Source: Lachnoclostridium sp. UBA903 (GTDB lineage Bacteria > Bacillota > Clostridia > Lachnospirales > Lachnospiraceae). Taken from it: a DNA stretch of 64,000 nt. Under the pieces are notes generated by a model. It saw only the letters and a program-made list of their open reading frames with translations, was not told the origin of the DNA and made no database searches. Positions 18,166 to 27,741 of the stretch are shown one piece after another. Each line of letters begins with the position of its first letter. Position 1 is the first letter of the stretch. The stretch spans positions 54,833 to 118,832 of the forward strand of contig DBEP01000062.1 of the NCBI GenBank assembly GCA_002294045.1, in the 5' to 3' direction. A program made the translations under genes and the position numbers.

Positions 18166-18822
18166 TTACACCTCCTCCTTCACAATAAAATCCACCAGAA
18201 TATGAGGTGTAACAATACATTCCGGATCTAATTCACCTATTTCAACAATTTCATCCACGCCTACCACTACCACATCGGCTGCCGTCGCTATAATAGGATT
18301 AAAGTTTCTTGCTGTTCCTTCATATACCACATTACCCGAACGGTCTGCTGTTTTTCCTCTTACAACTGCCAAGTCACTTCTAAGCGGTTCTTCCACCAGA
18401 TAGCTCTTCCCCTGCACCTCTATTACACGCTTTCCGTTCTCTACATCCGTATTGAGTCCCGTCGGTGTTAAAACCCCTCCAAGTCCCGCACCTCCGGACC
18501 GGATACGCTCTGCCAGCGTACCTTGGGGATTTAACTCTACTTCCAGAGTTCCCTCCGACATCATTTTACCCACTAACGGATTCAGCCCTATATGGGAGGC
18601 ATAAAGCTTTTTCACCTGTCCGCTCTTTATCAGTTTTCCCAATCCTTTTTCTTCAAAGCCTGCGTCATTGCAAATGGCTGTTATATTCTTAATTTTGCTT
18701 TCCAGTATGGCATCCACCAGTACCTCTGAAGTCCCGCATGCCATAAAGCCCCCAAACATAATTGACATATCATCCTTCAAAAGAGATTTGAATGCTTCTT
18801 TATCAATGATTTTATTTTTCAT
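18166..18822 (-). CDS. ctfA: 3-oxoacid/acetoacetate CoA-transferase subunit A
   Basis: Alpha subunit (218 aa, typical length) of the CoA-transferase. Family features: [18 protein letters not shown] near the N-terminus and [20 protein letters not shown] in the middle. It lies four bases after the thiolase gene and two before the B subunit, so all three are translated together. Together with thiolase this module links acetoacetyl-CoA and free acetoacetate, which the BKACE enzyme of this island would produce. Confidence 0.92.
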   Translation of the reverse strand: MKNKIIDKEAFKSLLKDDMSIMFGGFMACGTSEVLVDAILESKIKNITAICNDAGFEEKGLGKLIKSGQVKKLYASHIGLNPLVGKMMSEGTLEVELNPQGTLAERIRSGGAGLGGVLTPTGLNTDVENGKRVIEVQGKSYLVEEPLRSDLAVVRGKTADRSGNVVYEGTARNFNPIIATAADVVVVGVDEIVEIGELDPECIVTPHILVDFIVKEEV

Positions 18823-18826
18823 TCTG

Positions 18827-20035
18827 TCACCTCAGATTCTTAATTACAACAGCAGTCCCCATACCACCTCCGATACATAAGGAAGCAAGTCCTAACCTGG
18901 CCTGTCGTTTCTTCATTTCATAAAGTAATGTAACAATAATTCTGGCACCGCTGGTTCCTACCGGATGGCCAAGTGCGATAGCACCTCCATTCACATTCGT
19001 TCTTTCTTTAATCCACTCCTCTGATACGTTGTATTCCTCCGATAACTCATGTATCACACCTAATGATTGTACGGCAAATGCTTCATTTAATTCCAGAAGG
19101 TCTATGTCCTCCAACGTCAGCTCTGCTTTTTTTAACACATCTTTAATAGCGTGTACCGGCCCAAGTCCCATGACGCTTGGATCTACTCCACCCTGGCCGA
19201 TTGCAACCACCTCTGCGATGGGAGTTAAACCGGCTTCCTTTACCATATCCCGGGAAGCCAGCATAATAAGAGCCGCTCCATCGTTAATACCCGATGCATT
19301 ACCTGCTGTTACCGTTCCCTCTTTTTTAAATGCAGGTCTTAGCTTTGATAATGTTTCGATTGTGGTATCTTCCCTCGGATACTCGTCGGTGTCAAAAATA
19401 ACCGTTCCTTTACGGGTTGTCACTTTATAAGGAACTATTTCATCCTGAAATTTTTTGTTCCTGAGCGCCTGCGCCGCTCTTCTCTGAGATTCTGCGGAAA
19501 AAGCATCCTGCTCTTCTCTGCTTATATTATATTTTTCACTGATATTCTCAGCTGTCATTCCCATATGACAGCCTTCATACGCATCCGTTAAAGCATCTAA
19601 CACCATATGGTCAGTTATTCCAAAATCCCCCATCTTATGCCCTTCACGAATCTTTGCAGGTGTAAGAAACGGTGCCTGGCTCATAGATTCTGCTCCGCCG
19701 GTCACGACCAAATCTTCCAATCCCGCCGCAATATTGGCATATCCCGTCATAAAAGCTTTCATTCCGCTTCCGCAGACCATATTGATACCATATCCGGGTA
19801 CACTGTGCGGAACTCCCGCCTTAATGGAAACCTGCCGTCCGACTCCCTGCCCCTGCCCTGCCGGCAAAGCATTTCCGATAATTACTTCATCTATTTTCTC
19901 AGGGTCTACTTTTACTTCTTCTAATATATTTTTAAGAACAAAAGCTCCCATATCCGATGCACTTTCATTTTTGAGTGCTCCGAGAAAGCTGCCGATTGCA
20001 GTTCTCTTTGCAGCTATGATATATACTTTCTCCAT
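18827..20035 (-). CDS. Acetyl-CoA C-acetyltransferase (thiolase)
   Basis: 402-aa thiolase interconverting acetoacetyl-CoA and two acetyl-CoA. Nucleophile Cys in NMVCGSGMKAF (about residue 90), base His in GGAIALGHPVGTSGARI and second Cys in CIGGGMGTA are intact. The ATG at 20035 follows AAAGGAGAAGGAA. It is the second thiolase of the operon; the first is at 28968-30122. Two thiolases suggest that two different 3-oxoacyl-CoA species are cleaved. Confidence 0.92.
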   Translation of the reverse strand: MEKVYIIAAKRTAIGSFLGALKNESASDMGAFVLKNILEEVKVDPEKIDEVIIGNALPAGQGQGVGRQVSIKAGVPHSVPGYGINMVCGSGMKAFMTGYANIAAGLEDLVVTGGAESMSQAPFLTPAKIREGHKMGDFGITDHMVLDALTDAYEGCHMGMTAENISEKYNISREEQDAFSAESQRRAAQALRNKKFQDEIVPYKVTTRKGTVIFDTDEYPREDTTIETLSKLRPAFKKEGTVTAGNASGINDGAALIMLASRDMVKEAGLTPIAEVVAIGQGGVDPSVMGLGPVHAIKDVLKKAELTLEDIDLLELNEAFAVQSLGVIHELSEEYNVSEEWIKERTNVNGGAIALGHPVGTSGARIIVTLLYEMKKRQARLGLASLCIGGGMGTAVVIKNLR

Positions 20036-20099
20036 TTCCTTCTCCTTTCGGAACATCTATCTTACTTTTCCTGTGCTCATGAACTCAGATTACAGTTCT

Positions 20100-22016
20100 C
20101 TATAAATTGATACCGGCATAGAATCCCTCACGTACAGCCATCTCTACCGTACGTGCATTGACAGAATCACCGATTACCTGATATACCTGCGAAATGCCTG
20201 CAAACGAATCTGCTTCTGCCGTTTTCGGTATCATCCCTGCCGCCAAAATGACGTGATCTGTCTCAATTGTAATACGCTTATTATCCTTACAATAAACCAC
20301 ATAGTTCTCGTTTACTTCTATACATTTGGCCAAAGTAATAAGTGTAAGGTCCTCCTCCTTATTCATTTCTGCCACGATATCATCTCTATGTGTTTTAGAC
20401 GCATCCGGTGCCATTGAATCACGCATTTCAAGTATAGTTACTTTCTTCTTTTTTCTTGCCAGATTAAGACCCGTTTCACATCCTACCTGCCCTCCCCCTA
20501 TCACAATGATATTCTCTCCCGGTATATCCTCTGTATCGTAGGAGCTGACGGCCAGGATGGCATTTTCGATTCCATGAATCGGGGGAATAAAAGGTGTTGC
20601 ACCAAGTGCGGCAATAATTACATCGTATTCTTCCTTTTCAATACTTTGGGGTATCGCCTCTGTGTTTCGCTCCACCCTTACCGGAGATTTGTTCACCTGA
20701 TAAATAAGATAATCCCTAAATTTTGCAAGAGAATATTTAAAGTCTGCCTTCGAAGCAAATTTAAGTGTACCTCCAAGCTCTTCTGTTTTTTCATAAAGGG
20801 TGACATCATGCCCTCTTCCCGATACAGTCAATGCCGCATACATACCGGCAGGCCCACCTCCGATTACAGCCACCCTTTTTTTATCCTCCACCGGTTTTAT
20901 CATGCTGCTTAGCCGATGCATGATTCCAATGGAAGGATTAACAGAGCATTGAAAGAAATACCCGTATACGGTACTGTCATGGCAGCGCATACACTTGATG
21001 CAGGGAACAACATCCTCCTCTTTCCCTGACAGGCTCTTTGGAATTAATTCCGGATCGGCAATCAACGCTCTTGATAATGCTACAAAGTCAGCTTTTTTAC
21101 TTGCAATGATCTCCTCCGCATCTAAAAGACTTCCAATCGCTCCGATTGCTGTAACAAAGGCATGAATTTTTCCTGACTTCTTAAATGCCTCTGCTAAATA
21201 AACATTCGGATTTTGCGGCAGAAAATCACTTGGGTGTGTACGGCACATTAAATCGGGGGTCACCCGCCCGCAGCTCGCCTGTACAATATCCGCATACTTT
21301 TGGAAGACTTCCGCCATCTTGATTCCTTCCTCCAAATCAATACCACCTTCCGCAAATTCATCCGCAGACATACGAACCTCGATTATCATCTTATCTTTAA
21401 CTCTTTTTCGGATTTCTTCCAGTATTTCAACCAGAAAACGCATACGGTTCTCAAAGCTTCCCCCATATTCATCGGTTCTGTTATTTGTAAGGGGAGACAA
21501 AAACTGTGCAATCGGGATACTATGTCCAAAATGAAGCAAGATGCCGTCAAATCCAAGTTCCAGCAGTTTTTCTGCCGAATAAGCATATCCTTCCTTATAT
21601 CGCTTCATTTCGCTTACCGGAATCTCCCGTCCGGGTGTAACCCCATCCATCAAAATTCCTGCATTCGATGCAGTATATCCATAATCAAAAATACCGATCA
21701 GTTCCATAGAAGCCTTGGCTCCGTAGAAATGTATGCGTTCCGCCAGTTCCGCCAGCCGATTTGCGGTATTATGCTTGTAGAGATCCCATGCCGCATGCTC
21801 GCCGTCATCTTCTACCGGCAGCACTTTAACACCTGCACAGACAACCAAGCCTGCTCCTGCCCTGGCACGCTGTACAAAAAAGTTCATAGCTGCTTCATTT
21901 GGATAGCTTTCTCCGTTTGAAGCGGAATGAAGGGTTACGGGTGCTGCGATAATCCTGTTTTTCAACAAATGCTTTCCAACTCGTATAGGGCTCATTAAGT
22001 TCTGATATTTTTTCAA
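20100..22016 (-). CDS. Old-Yellow-Enzyme type NADH:flavin oxidoreductase (BaiCD/enoate-reductase-like) 1
   Basis: 638-aa FMN/[4Fe-4S]/FAD reductase of the 2,4-dienoyl-CoA reductase family. The FMN barrel (1-335) contains SPLTNNRTDEYGGSFENR. The Fe-S loop is CIKCMRC-x11-C (about 343-361). A C-terminal FAD/NAD(P) part has VAVIGGGPAGMYAALTVSG and IIVIGGGQVGCETG. Such enzymes reduce C=C bonds next to a carbonyl in anaerobes, as in bile acid, cinnamate and dienoyl-CoA metabolism. It lies between an MFS gene and the thiolase in the operon; two paralogues occur at 38474 and 44723. Substrate unknown. Confidence 0.9.
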   Translation of the reverse strand: MKKYQNLMSPIRVGKHLLKNRIIAAPVTLHSASNGESYPNEAAMNFFVQRARAGAGLVVCAGVKVLPVEDDGEHAAWDLYKHNTANRLAELAERIHFYGAKASMELIGIFDYGYTASNAGILMDGVTPGREIPVSEMKRYKEGYAYSAEKLLELGFDGILLHFGHSIPIAQFLSPLTNNRTDEYGGSFENRMRFLVEILEEIRKRVKDKMIIEVRMSADEFAEGGIDLEEGIKMAEVFQKYADIVQASCGRVTPDLMCRTHPSDFLPQNPNVYLAEAFKKSGKIHAFVTAIGAIGSLLDAEEIIASKKADFVALSRALIADPELIPKSLSGKEEDVVPCIKCMRCHDSTVYGYFFQCSVNPSIGIMHRLSSMIKPVEDKKRVAVIGGGPAGMYAALTVSGRGHDVTLYEKTEELGGTLKFASKADFKYSLAKFRDYLIYQVNKSPVRVERNTEAIPQSIEKEEYDVIIAALGATPFIPPIHGIENAILAVSSYDTEDIPGENIIVIGGGQVGCETGLNLARKKKKVTILEMRDSMAPDASKTHRDDIVAEMNKEEDLTLITLAKCIEVNENYVVYCKDNKRITIETDHVILAAGMIPKTAEADSFAGISQVYQVIGDSVNARTVEMAVREGFYAGINL

Positions 22017-22074
22017 CCTATCCCTCTTTTCAATATCAGACGAACAATGAACTGCCTGTTCGCCTGATTTTAAG

Positions 22075-23391
22075 TTACAATTCAGCCTGGGTTAACTCCC
22101 TGTCTGAATTAAGTTTTACTTTATAATCCCTGTCTTCGACATTTGCATCAGGAATGTTTCTCATCGTCAAAATGGTAATAAAGGATATGACTAACAACCC
22201 GATCATAATATAATAAGCTACTGAAAGCTGGCCTATCTGGTTAAAAATACCCATATAGGTCAATGCAAATGACATAGGAATTGCCTGAATGGTCATAATC
22301 CATTTATTAGCTGCCATATAGTTCTTTCGCCCATAAACATAAGAAGTAACACACGGATGCATCGTAGGCATTCCACCTGTCATACACGCCACACCAAAGG
22401 CCCATACCGCCATTAATGCAGTATTTCCGCCCGCCGGCATGACTGCCAGCGGTACAACCGCAAACAGATACATTATGTTAAGAATCAAAGAAGCCTTGAT
22501 AGAGCCTATCTTATCATCAATCCATCCCAGGACATAGCTCATTGGAATACCGCTTAATGCTCCGATTGAAAGCCACAGCAGACCCTTGCTTACAAAAAGG
22601 TTCGGAACATCATTTTCCGTGCTCAGGCTGATATAACGAATTGCCATGTATGACATCATAGCCATAATTACAAATTGTAAAATACCATAGGATATAATCA
22701 GCTTCCATGCTCTTGACTCGCTAAGAAGCTGTTTTACGGATATTGCTTCTGTTTTTTCTTCCGTTTCGGATATCGGTGCCTTATCCGAACCATCCGGATA
22801 TAATGAAAGCTCTTCCGGTGTGTCTTTAATTCCAATGGCTGTGATCAGTGCCAGAACCAGCAAGGCGCCTGCAATCATGATGTATGCCTTTAATTCATAG
22901 GAAGCAACCAGGGATGTTAACAGACTGATACCCACAACGGACACCAATGGACTGCCAGTCGTAATAATACCCATAACACGTCCCCTGTATTTGATAAACC
23001 AATTGGCGGTGAGCATAAAACCACCCATTTGCAGCGGCACAACAAGGATACGGACCAAAAAAATACTGATGGCATAAATTGCATAATTGTCTCCTGCAAC
23101 CGCAATCCCTACACAAGCGAAGGCCATAACTATCAGGCTCGGTACCAAAACCTTTTTCGCTCCATATTTAACAAATAAGGTTCCTAGTACCAGATACAAT
23201 ATAATAACAATTACGGCTGCTACTGTAACCGGATTGGTAATACGAAGATCCGACCATCCGTATTTCTCCTGCAGAAACGGGGTCAGAATATTTAAATGAT
23301 CGTTTTGCAAGCCTGAATAGAAAAAGAAATAAAACACTCCAAGAAAAAGAAATACTACCGCATGTATGGCAAACCTTTTATTTTTAAACAT
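22075..23391 (-). CDS. MFS transporter
   Basis: 438-aa major facilitator with about 12 hydrophobic segments, a central hydrophilic loop (about residues 200-225, rich in Glu/Lys) and a charged C-terminus. Typical MFS turns such as FVKYGAKK and WIDDKIGSI are seen. It lies within the catabolic operon between the flavoprotein and OYE genes, so it probably carries the pathway substrate or an acidic product. Direction and ligand cannot be told. Confidence 0.82.
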   Translation of the reverse strand: MFKNKRFAIHAVVFLFLGVFYFFFYSGLQNDHLNILTPFLQEKYGWSDLRITNPVTVAAVIVIILYLVLGTLFVKYGAKKVLVPSLIVMAFACVGIAVAGDNYAIYAISIFLVRILVVPLQMGGFMLTANWFIKYRGRVMGIITTGSPLVSVVGISLLTSLVASYELKAYIMIAGALLVLALITAIGIKDTPEELSLYPDGSDKAPISETEEKTEAISVKQLLSESRAWKLIISYGILQFVIMAMMSYMAIRYISLSTENDVPNLFVSKGLLWLSIGALSGIPMSYVLGWIDDKIGSIKASLILNIMYLFAVVPLAVMPAGGNTALMAVWAFGVACMTGGMPTMHPCVTSYVYGRKNYMAANKWIMTIQAIPMSFALTYMGIFNQIGQLSVAYYIMIGLLVISFITILTMRNIPDANVEDRDYKVKLNSDRELTQAEL

Positions 23392-23417
23392 AGTAAAAGT
23401 CCCCCTGACTTTATTTT

Positions 23418-24935
23418 CTATTGAAATTCATCGGAATCCATATATTCTACCGTATGATATCCGGCCATTCGTCCGCTGTTGATTGCAAAGCTCATTGTAT
23501 TTCCCGGCATAAAGAAGCAATAACTGTCCCCATAAATATTGCATGCGTCTGTACCGCTTGCATAAAGTCCCGGGATTTTAATTCCGGAAGGGTCCAAAAC
23601 CTCCAATTTATCATTTGTCTTAACTCCGCCAAGGCTTCCATAGCCTGCCGGATAATGCCTTGCCACATAATATTTTCCGCCTTTTAACGGCTTCATGTAT
23701 TTATGCTTTTTAAAGAACATCTGATCATCTTCTGTGCATGCTTCATTGTATTCCTCAATTGTCACTTTCAGATTCTTCAAGTTAATTCCGGTCAGTTCTG
23801 ATACTTCCTCCAGTGAATCTGCAACATAGAAATTCTTCTGGCTCTTTTGGTCGTCCTTAATGAGATTTGCAAGCCCTGCGGTATCGGATTCCCCTCCGGT
23901 TTGATAGCCCTGCACTTCCTTCTCCCATTTTTCAATGCTTTTGATATTATGATGAACTGTCACATAATCAAGCCCTGTTTTTTTATAGTTCTCCAATATG
24001 CTGTCATCAATAATGGTAAACGCCATGCGCTCTCTTTGTAATGCTATTGCATTACCGGTGTATACGGTATTATTCATAAGTTCTTCATTAAAGAACCGAT
24101 TTCCGTCCAGATTGATCATAAGATTAGGCTGGCGCATTGTTTCACTAATCGTTTTGAAAATATCCGAAACTCCAGGCGTTGTATAGGTAAGCTCCATGGT
24201 TGGTACCGTTTTCCCTGCTCCAACGTCCCAAAGCATCCTAAGTCCTTCTCCCTGCACCCCCGGAATACGGAAGGAATGAAGATCTTTTCCCCATTCATAT
24301 CCCAGGATATCCTGAATCATCTTCGGATTGTCACCAAAGCCTCCGGTTGCAACGATAACTGCATTACACTCCGCCGTTAATGTTTCTCCATCTGTATTAA
24401 CCAATTCTACACCGGTAACATATCCGTTTTCTTTTAGAATTTTAGTGGCTTTTGTATGGTACATAATCTCTACACCAAGTTCTTCTGCTCTTTCTGTAAG
24501 TGCCCGAAACATATTGGAAGCACATCGTTCAGCAGGGAGGTTACTTCCTCTTGTTTTCACCACATGCCATGTTTGGGTGGATTTTTCAAAGTATTTATAT
24601 GCTCCCAGAAACTCTACCCCCATTGTTTCCAGCCATTCAATGGTATCACTTGACTGCTCTATGTATTTTCTTACCAATCTGGCATCTACTCTCCAGTGAG
24701 TGTAATTCATAAGCAGATTAAACGCATCTTCTTTTGTAAAATCCACAAGCTGGGCCTTTTGGTATTTTGATTCCACGGCAAAAATACCCATTCCCATATT
24801 GGCAGCCCCGCCAGTCGTACTTCCTTTTTCCAATACTATTACTTTTGCATCCTTCTCTGCCGCAGCCACCGCCGCAGTAATCCCGGATGCTCCACCTCCA
24901 ATAACAATAACATCAGCTTCTAACATACCACTCAT
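23418..24935 (-). CDS. FAD-dependent fumarate-reductase-like flavoprotein
   Basis: 505-aa soluble flavoprotein of the FAD_binding_2 (fumarate reductase/ketosteroid dehydrogenase) family. Dinucleotide-binding DVIVIGGGASGITAAVAAAE (residues 8-27), GGAANMGMG, AVIVATGGFGDNPKM and the C-terminal LYASGTDACN...GNTMSFAINSGRMAG are seen. There is no signal peptide, FMN-binding domain or heme motif, so electrons probably come from a partner protein such as the NuoG-GltD-like protein encoded next to it. It could reduce or introduce a C=C bond next to a carbonyl. The first ATG has GGAG nine bases upstream. Confidence 0.85.
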   Translation of the reverse strand: MSGMLEADVIVIGGGASGITAAVAAAEKDAKVIVLEKGSTTGGAANMGMGIFAVESKYQKAQLVDFTKEDAFNLLMNYTHWRVDARLVRKYIEQSSDTIEWLETMGVEFLGAYKYFEKSTQTWHVVKTRGSNLPAERCASNMFRALTERAEELGVEIMYHTKATKILKENGYVTGVELVNTDGETLTAECNAVIVATGGFGDNPKMIQDILGYEWGKDLHSFRIPGVQGEGLRMLWDVGAGKTVPTMELTYTTPGVSDIFKTISETMRQPNLMINLDGNRFFNEELMNNTVYTGNAIALQRERMAFTIIDDSILENYKKTGLDYVTVHHNIKSIEKWEKEVQGYQTGGESDTAGLANLIKDDQKSQKNFYVADSLEEVSELTGINLKNLKVTIEEYNEACTEDDQMFFKKHKYMKPLKGGKYYVARHYPAGYGSLGGVKTNDKLEVLDPSGIKIPGLYASGTDACNIYGDSYCFFMPGNTMSFAINSGRMAGYHTVEYMDSDEFQ

Positions 24936-24989
24936 GAATAAATTCTCCTTTCATTTTTAGCTAAATTGATCTTTATCCTTATATCTTGG

Positions 24990-25643
24990 CTACTCACCAC
25001 CCCGCCTGCGCCGTCTTCTTCCCCCTCCTTCCTCTTCACTTTGTGCTGTCCCAAAGCTGCCAACCGGTACAGGTTCATCGGGGATTTTAGGTTTCATAGA
25101 CCCTGCCTTTTTAACGGCATTTTTCGGACAGGCAAACATGCAAGCCATTGTTTTGTCACAAATATCTGTCCTTATGACATGAATCATCTCCTCTCCTCCG
25201 GTAATGGCGTTTTTCGGACAGCTGTTTAAGCACATACCGCACCCATTGCACTCATTTGGATCTATATAAAGAGTATAGGTTCCTTTACAAATCAGGTTTT
25301 TGCAGCGTTTACGCCGAATATGCATATCCCATTCTTCTTCATGACGTTTCATAATATTCATACAGCTTTCGGCTGCCTTTTTTGACATTTCACAGCTTGC
25401 ATTTCTTTCTATTTTTGAAAGAAGGTCCATGAGAAGTTCAAAATCTTCACTTTTTGCATTTCCCTCTGTAATATCCTTCATAATCTGATATGCCTGCCAG
25501 GTTCCTTCTCTGCACAAAACACAGCTTCCGCAGGATTCCTCCTTCGCTCTGCGCATGATATTCATAGAATAATCAACTACGCATACCTGGCTGTTCGTCT
25601 CATCACATTCCGGAAAAATATCGCTGCCTTTTTCACAAATCAA
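24990..25643 (-). CDS. NuoF-type C-terminal Fe-S domain plus ferredoxin, Arg-rich tail
   Basis: 217-aa iron-sulfur protein. Residues 36-48 (ESCGSCVLCREGT) with Cys84 are the N3-cluster module of NuoF/HydB, but the FMN/NADH-binding part of NuoF is absent. A ferredoxin follows: CNGCGMCLNSCP (132-143) is canonical; the second site CDKTMACMFACP has only three Cys. The protein ends in EEEGGG and six Arg. The start is a TTG at 25643 after AAGGAGGTGCC, overlapping the upstream stop as TTGA. It probably forms an electron-transfer pair with the protein encoded at 25640-27724. Confidence 0.8.
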   Translation of the reverse strand: MICEKGSDIFPECDETNSQVCVVDYSMNIMRRAKEESCGSCVLCREGTWQAYQIMKDITEGNAKSEDFELLMDLLSKIERNASCEMSKKAAESCMNIMKRHEEEWDMHIRRKRCKNLICKGTYTLYIDPNECNGCGMCLNSCPKNAITGGEEMIHVIRTDICDKTMACMFACPKNAVKKAGSMKPKIPDEPVPVGSFGTAQSEEEGGGRRRRRRGGE

Positions 25644-27724
25644 TTTGGCACCTCCTTAACGGTCTTAAACTGCGGATCACCCCAATATCTGACCTTTTGA
25701 ATGTCCTTTCTCAAATCACATTGGAGGCAGCGAAGAGATTCTTCACTTGCATCACAGGCATCCTTAAATTCATCTATTCTTTTCAACTGTGCAAAGCATT
25801 CTTTCGTACCAATTTTTGCATCAAGCTTAGGTCTGTCATACAATATCTCTTCTATGCCTCCGTCTCCTCCCAGATATTGTTCTACCTGAATGGCGGCATT
25901 TCTCCCGGAAGCAATGGCTTCCACCACTGATTTCGTTCCATAGATGACATCCCCGGCTGCAAAGACTCCTTCTACATTTGTCTGCATGCTTTGGTCTACT
26001 TTGGCAAAACTATTACTCACCAGTTCGATCCCAAAGTTTTCATCCAATTCCGGCTGCTGTCCCGTTGCGAAAATGATAGTATCTGTTTTTAAAAATTCCT
26101 CCGAGCCTTCCACCGTTTCCATTTCCAGACCATTCCTTGTAAACTGAAAGCTCTTGATACCAAGGAGTGATACCCCCGTAACATAGTCCCCTTCCTCTTC
26201 TATCTTTAAGATTGATCTGCTGTTTAAAATCTCCACGCCCTCGTAAAGACCGCCTCTGATTTCTTCTTTGTCCGCAAGCATTTTCTCTCTTGCCTCCATA
26301 CAGACAATACGGACGTTATCAATTCCCATTTTTTTTGCTGTTCTGGCACAATCAAAGCCTACGTTTCCGCCTCCGTAAACAGTAACTGTTTTACCTAGCT
26401 CAGGCAGTGTTCCTTCAATGGACATCCTGCAAAAGTCTACTGCGTCTATGCTGTTTTTCCATTTTTTATGGAAAACCGGAGGTCTCTTTCCCTGATTTGC
26501 ACCAATGGCTAAAATAATAGCATCATATCCTTTATTCTTTAATTCCTCTATTGCGTGTATTGATGTATTGGTGTGAAGCTTAATTCCTTCTTCCAGAAGA
26601 ATCCCAATTTCTTTGTCTACGATATGCTGGGGCATTCTATATTTGGGAATACCAAAGGATAACATTCCTCCTGCTGCAGGCTGCCGCTCATATACCTCCG
26701 TTTCATATCCCTTTTTCGCCAAATAGTAGGCCGCCGTCATTCCCGCTGCACCCCCGCCTATCACTGCAACTTTTTTTCCGTTTGGTTCCTGACGACAGGC
26801 ACGTTTTCTCCAGGTCTCGTTTTTATCATGTTCTACCGCAAACTTTTTTATTTCTCTTATGGCAATCGGTTCATTTAAATACGTTCTTTTACATCCGGAC
26901 TCACATACATGGGAACAAATATATCCCAAAGAATGAGGAAAAGTCAGCTTTTCACGGATGACAGATACCGCATCACTGTACTTGCCTTCCTTTACAAGTC
27001 TCACATAAAGGGGGACATTCGTATGAGCCGGACAATGATACCGGCAGGGAACAAGTGTCATATCCCGTGCACCTTCCGCCGGAAAAATCCCTTTTACATC
27101 CTGAATCGCTCCCGTTGGACACACTTCAACGCATGCTCCGCAGAATCTGCAATCTGTTTCAGTAAGTGGTTTATCCTCCTTTGTATTAATATAAGTTTCT
27201 CCATTTTTCTTATTGACGGTCAAAACGCCGACACCCCGTACTTCTTCACACACCCTGACACATCTTTCGCACTGAATACAGCGGAACATCTCTTTCTTTA
27301 TAAACTGGTCGGACACTGCGATTCTTGTGTTCTCCTTTTCGATTTCACGAAGCCTGGAATGTGCTACTCCCATATATTGCATGAGAGCCTGTAATTCACA
27401 ATTAAGATATTTATCACAGGAGGTACAGTCTTTTGGATGGCTTGCCAGCATTAATTCCAAGGCCGTCGTACGCAGGTCTTTTACTGCTTCGGATTTTGTG
27501 TTGACCACCATTTCTTTTTTGATAATTATTTCACAGGCCTGGACAATCTTTGCTTCCCCTTCAATTTCTACCGCACACAGCTTACAACTTCCAAGTGGTG
27601 TCAAGTCCGGATGATAGCAAAGATGGGGAATATAAATACCTGCATCAAGCGCAGCCTGTAATACATTCTTTCCTTCATCCGCTTCGATCTTGTAACCATC
27701 AATTTGTAATCTTACTTTACTCAT
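25640..27724 (-). CDS. NuoG-like Fe-S domain fused to GltD-like NAD(P)H oxidoreductase
   Basis: 694-aa electron-transfer flavoprotein. Order: [2Fe-2S] domain (Cys36, 47, 50, 64), NuoG-type His/Cys [4Fe-4S] site (His96, Cys100, 103, 109), two [4Fe-4S] clusters (Cys149-159 and 192-202), then a GltD/NfnB-type part from about 225 with VAVIGGGAAGMTAAYYLAKK and VTVYGGGNVGFDCA. Similar architectures occur in NADPH-linked formate dehydrogenase and glutamate-synthase-like electron inputs of anaerobes. It probably takes electrons from NAD(P)H (or gives them back) to feed the flavin reductases of the operon. It overlaps the following ferredoxin gene by four bases. Confidence 0.85.
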   Translation of the reverse strand: MSKVRLQIDGYKIEADEGKNVLQAALDAGIYIPHLCYHPDLTPLGSCKLCAVEIEGEAKIVQACEIIIKKEMVVNTKSEAVKDLRTTALELMLASHPKDCTSCDKYLNCELQALMQYMGVAHSRLREIEKENTRIAVSDQFIKKEMFRCIQCERCVRVCEEVRGVGVLTVNKKNGETYINTKEDKPLTETDCRFCGACVEVCPTGAIQDVKGIFPAEGARDMTLVPCRYHCPAHTNVPLYVRLVKEGKYSDAVSVIREKLTFPHSLGYICSHVCESGCKRTYLNEPIAIREIKKFAVEHDKNETWRKRACRQEPNGKKVAVIGGGAAGMTAAYYLAKKGYETEVYERQPAAGGMLSFGIPKYRMPQHIVDKEIGILLEEGIKLHTNTSIHAIEELKNKGYDAIILAIGANQGKRPPVFHKKWKNSIDAVDFCRMSIEGTLPELGKTVTVYGGGNVGFDCARTAKKMGIDNVRIVCMEAREKMLADKEEIRGGLYEGVEILNSRSILKIEEEGDYVTGVSLLGIKSFQFTRNGLEMETVEGSEEFLKTDTIIFATGQQPELDENFGIELVSNSFAKVDQSMQTNVEGVFAAGDVIYGTKSVVEAIASGRNAAIQVEQYLGGDGGIEEILYDRPKLDAKIGTKECFAQLKRIDEFKDACDASEESLRCLQCDLRKDIQKVRYWGDPQFKTVKEVPN

Positions 27725-27741
27725 AATCCACTCCCAGTCTC

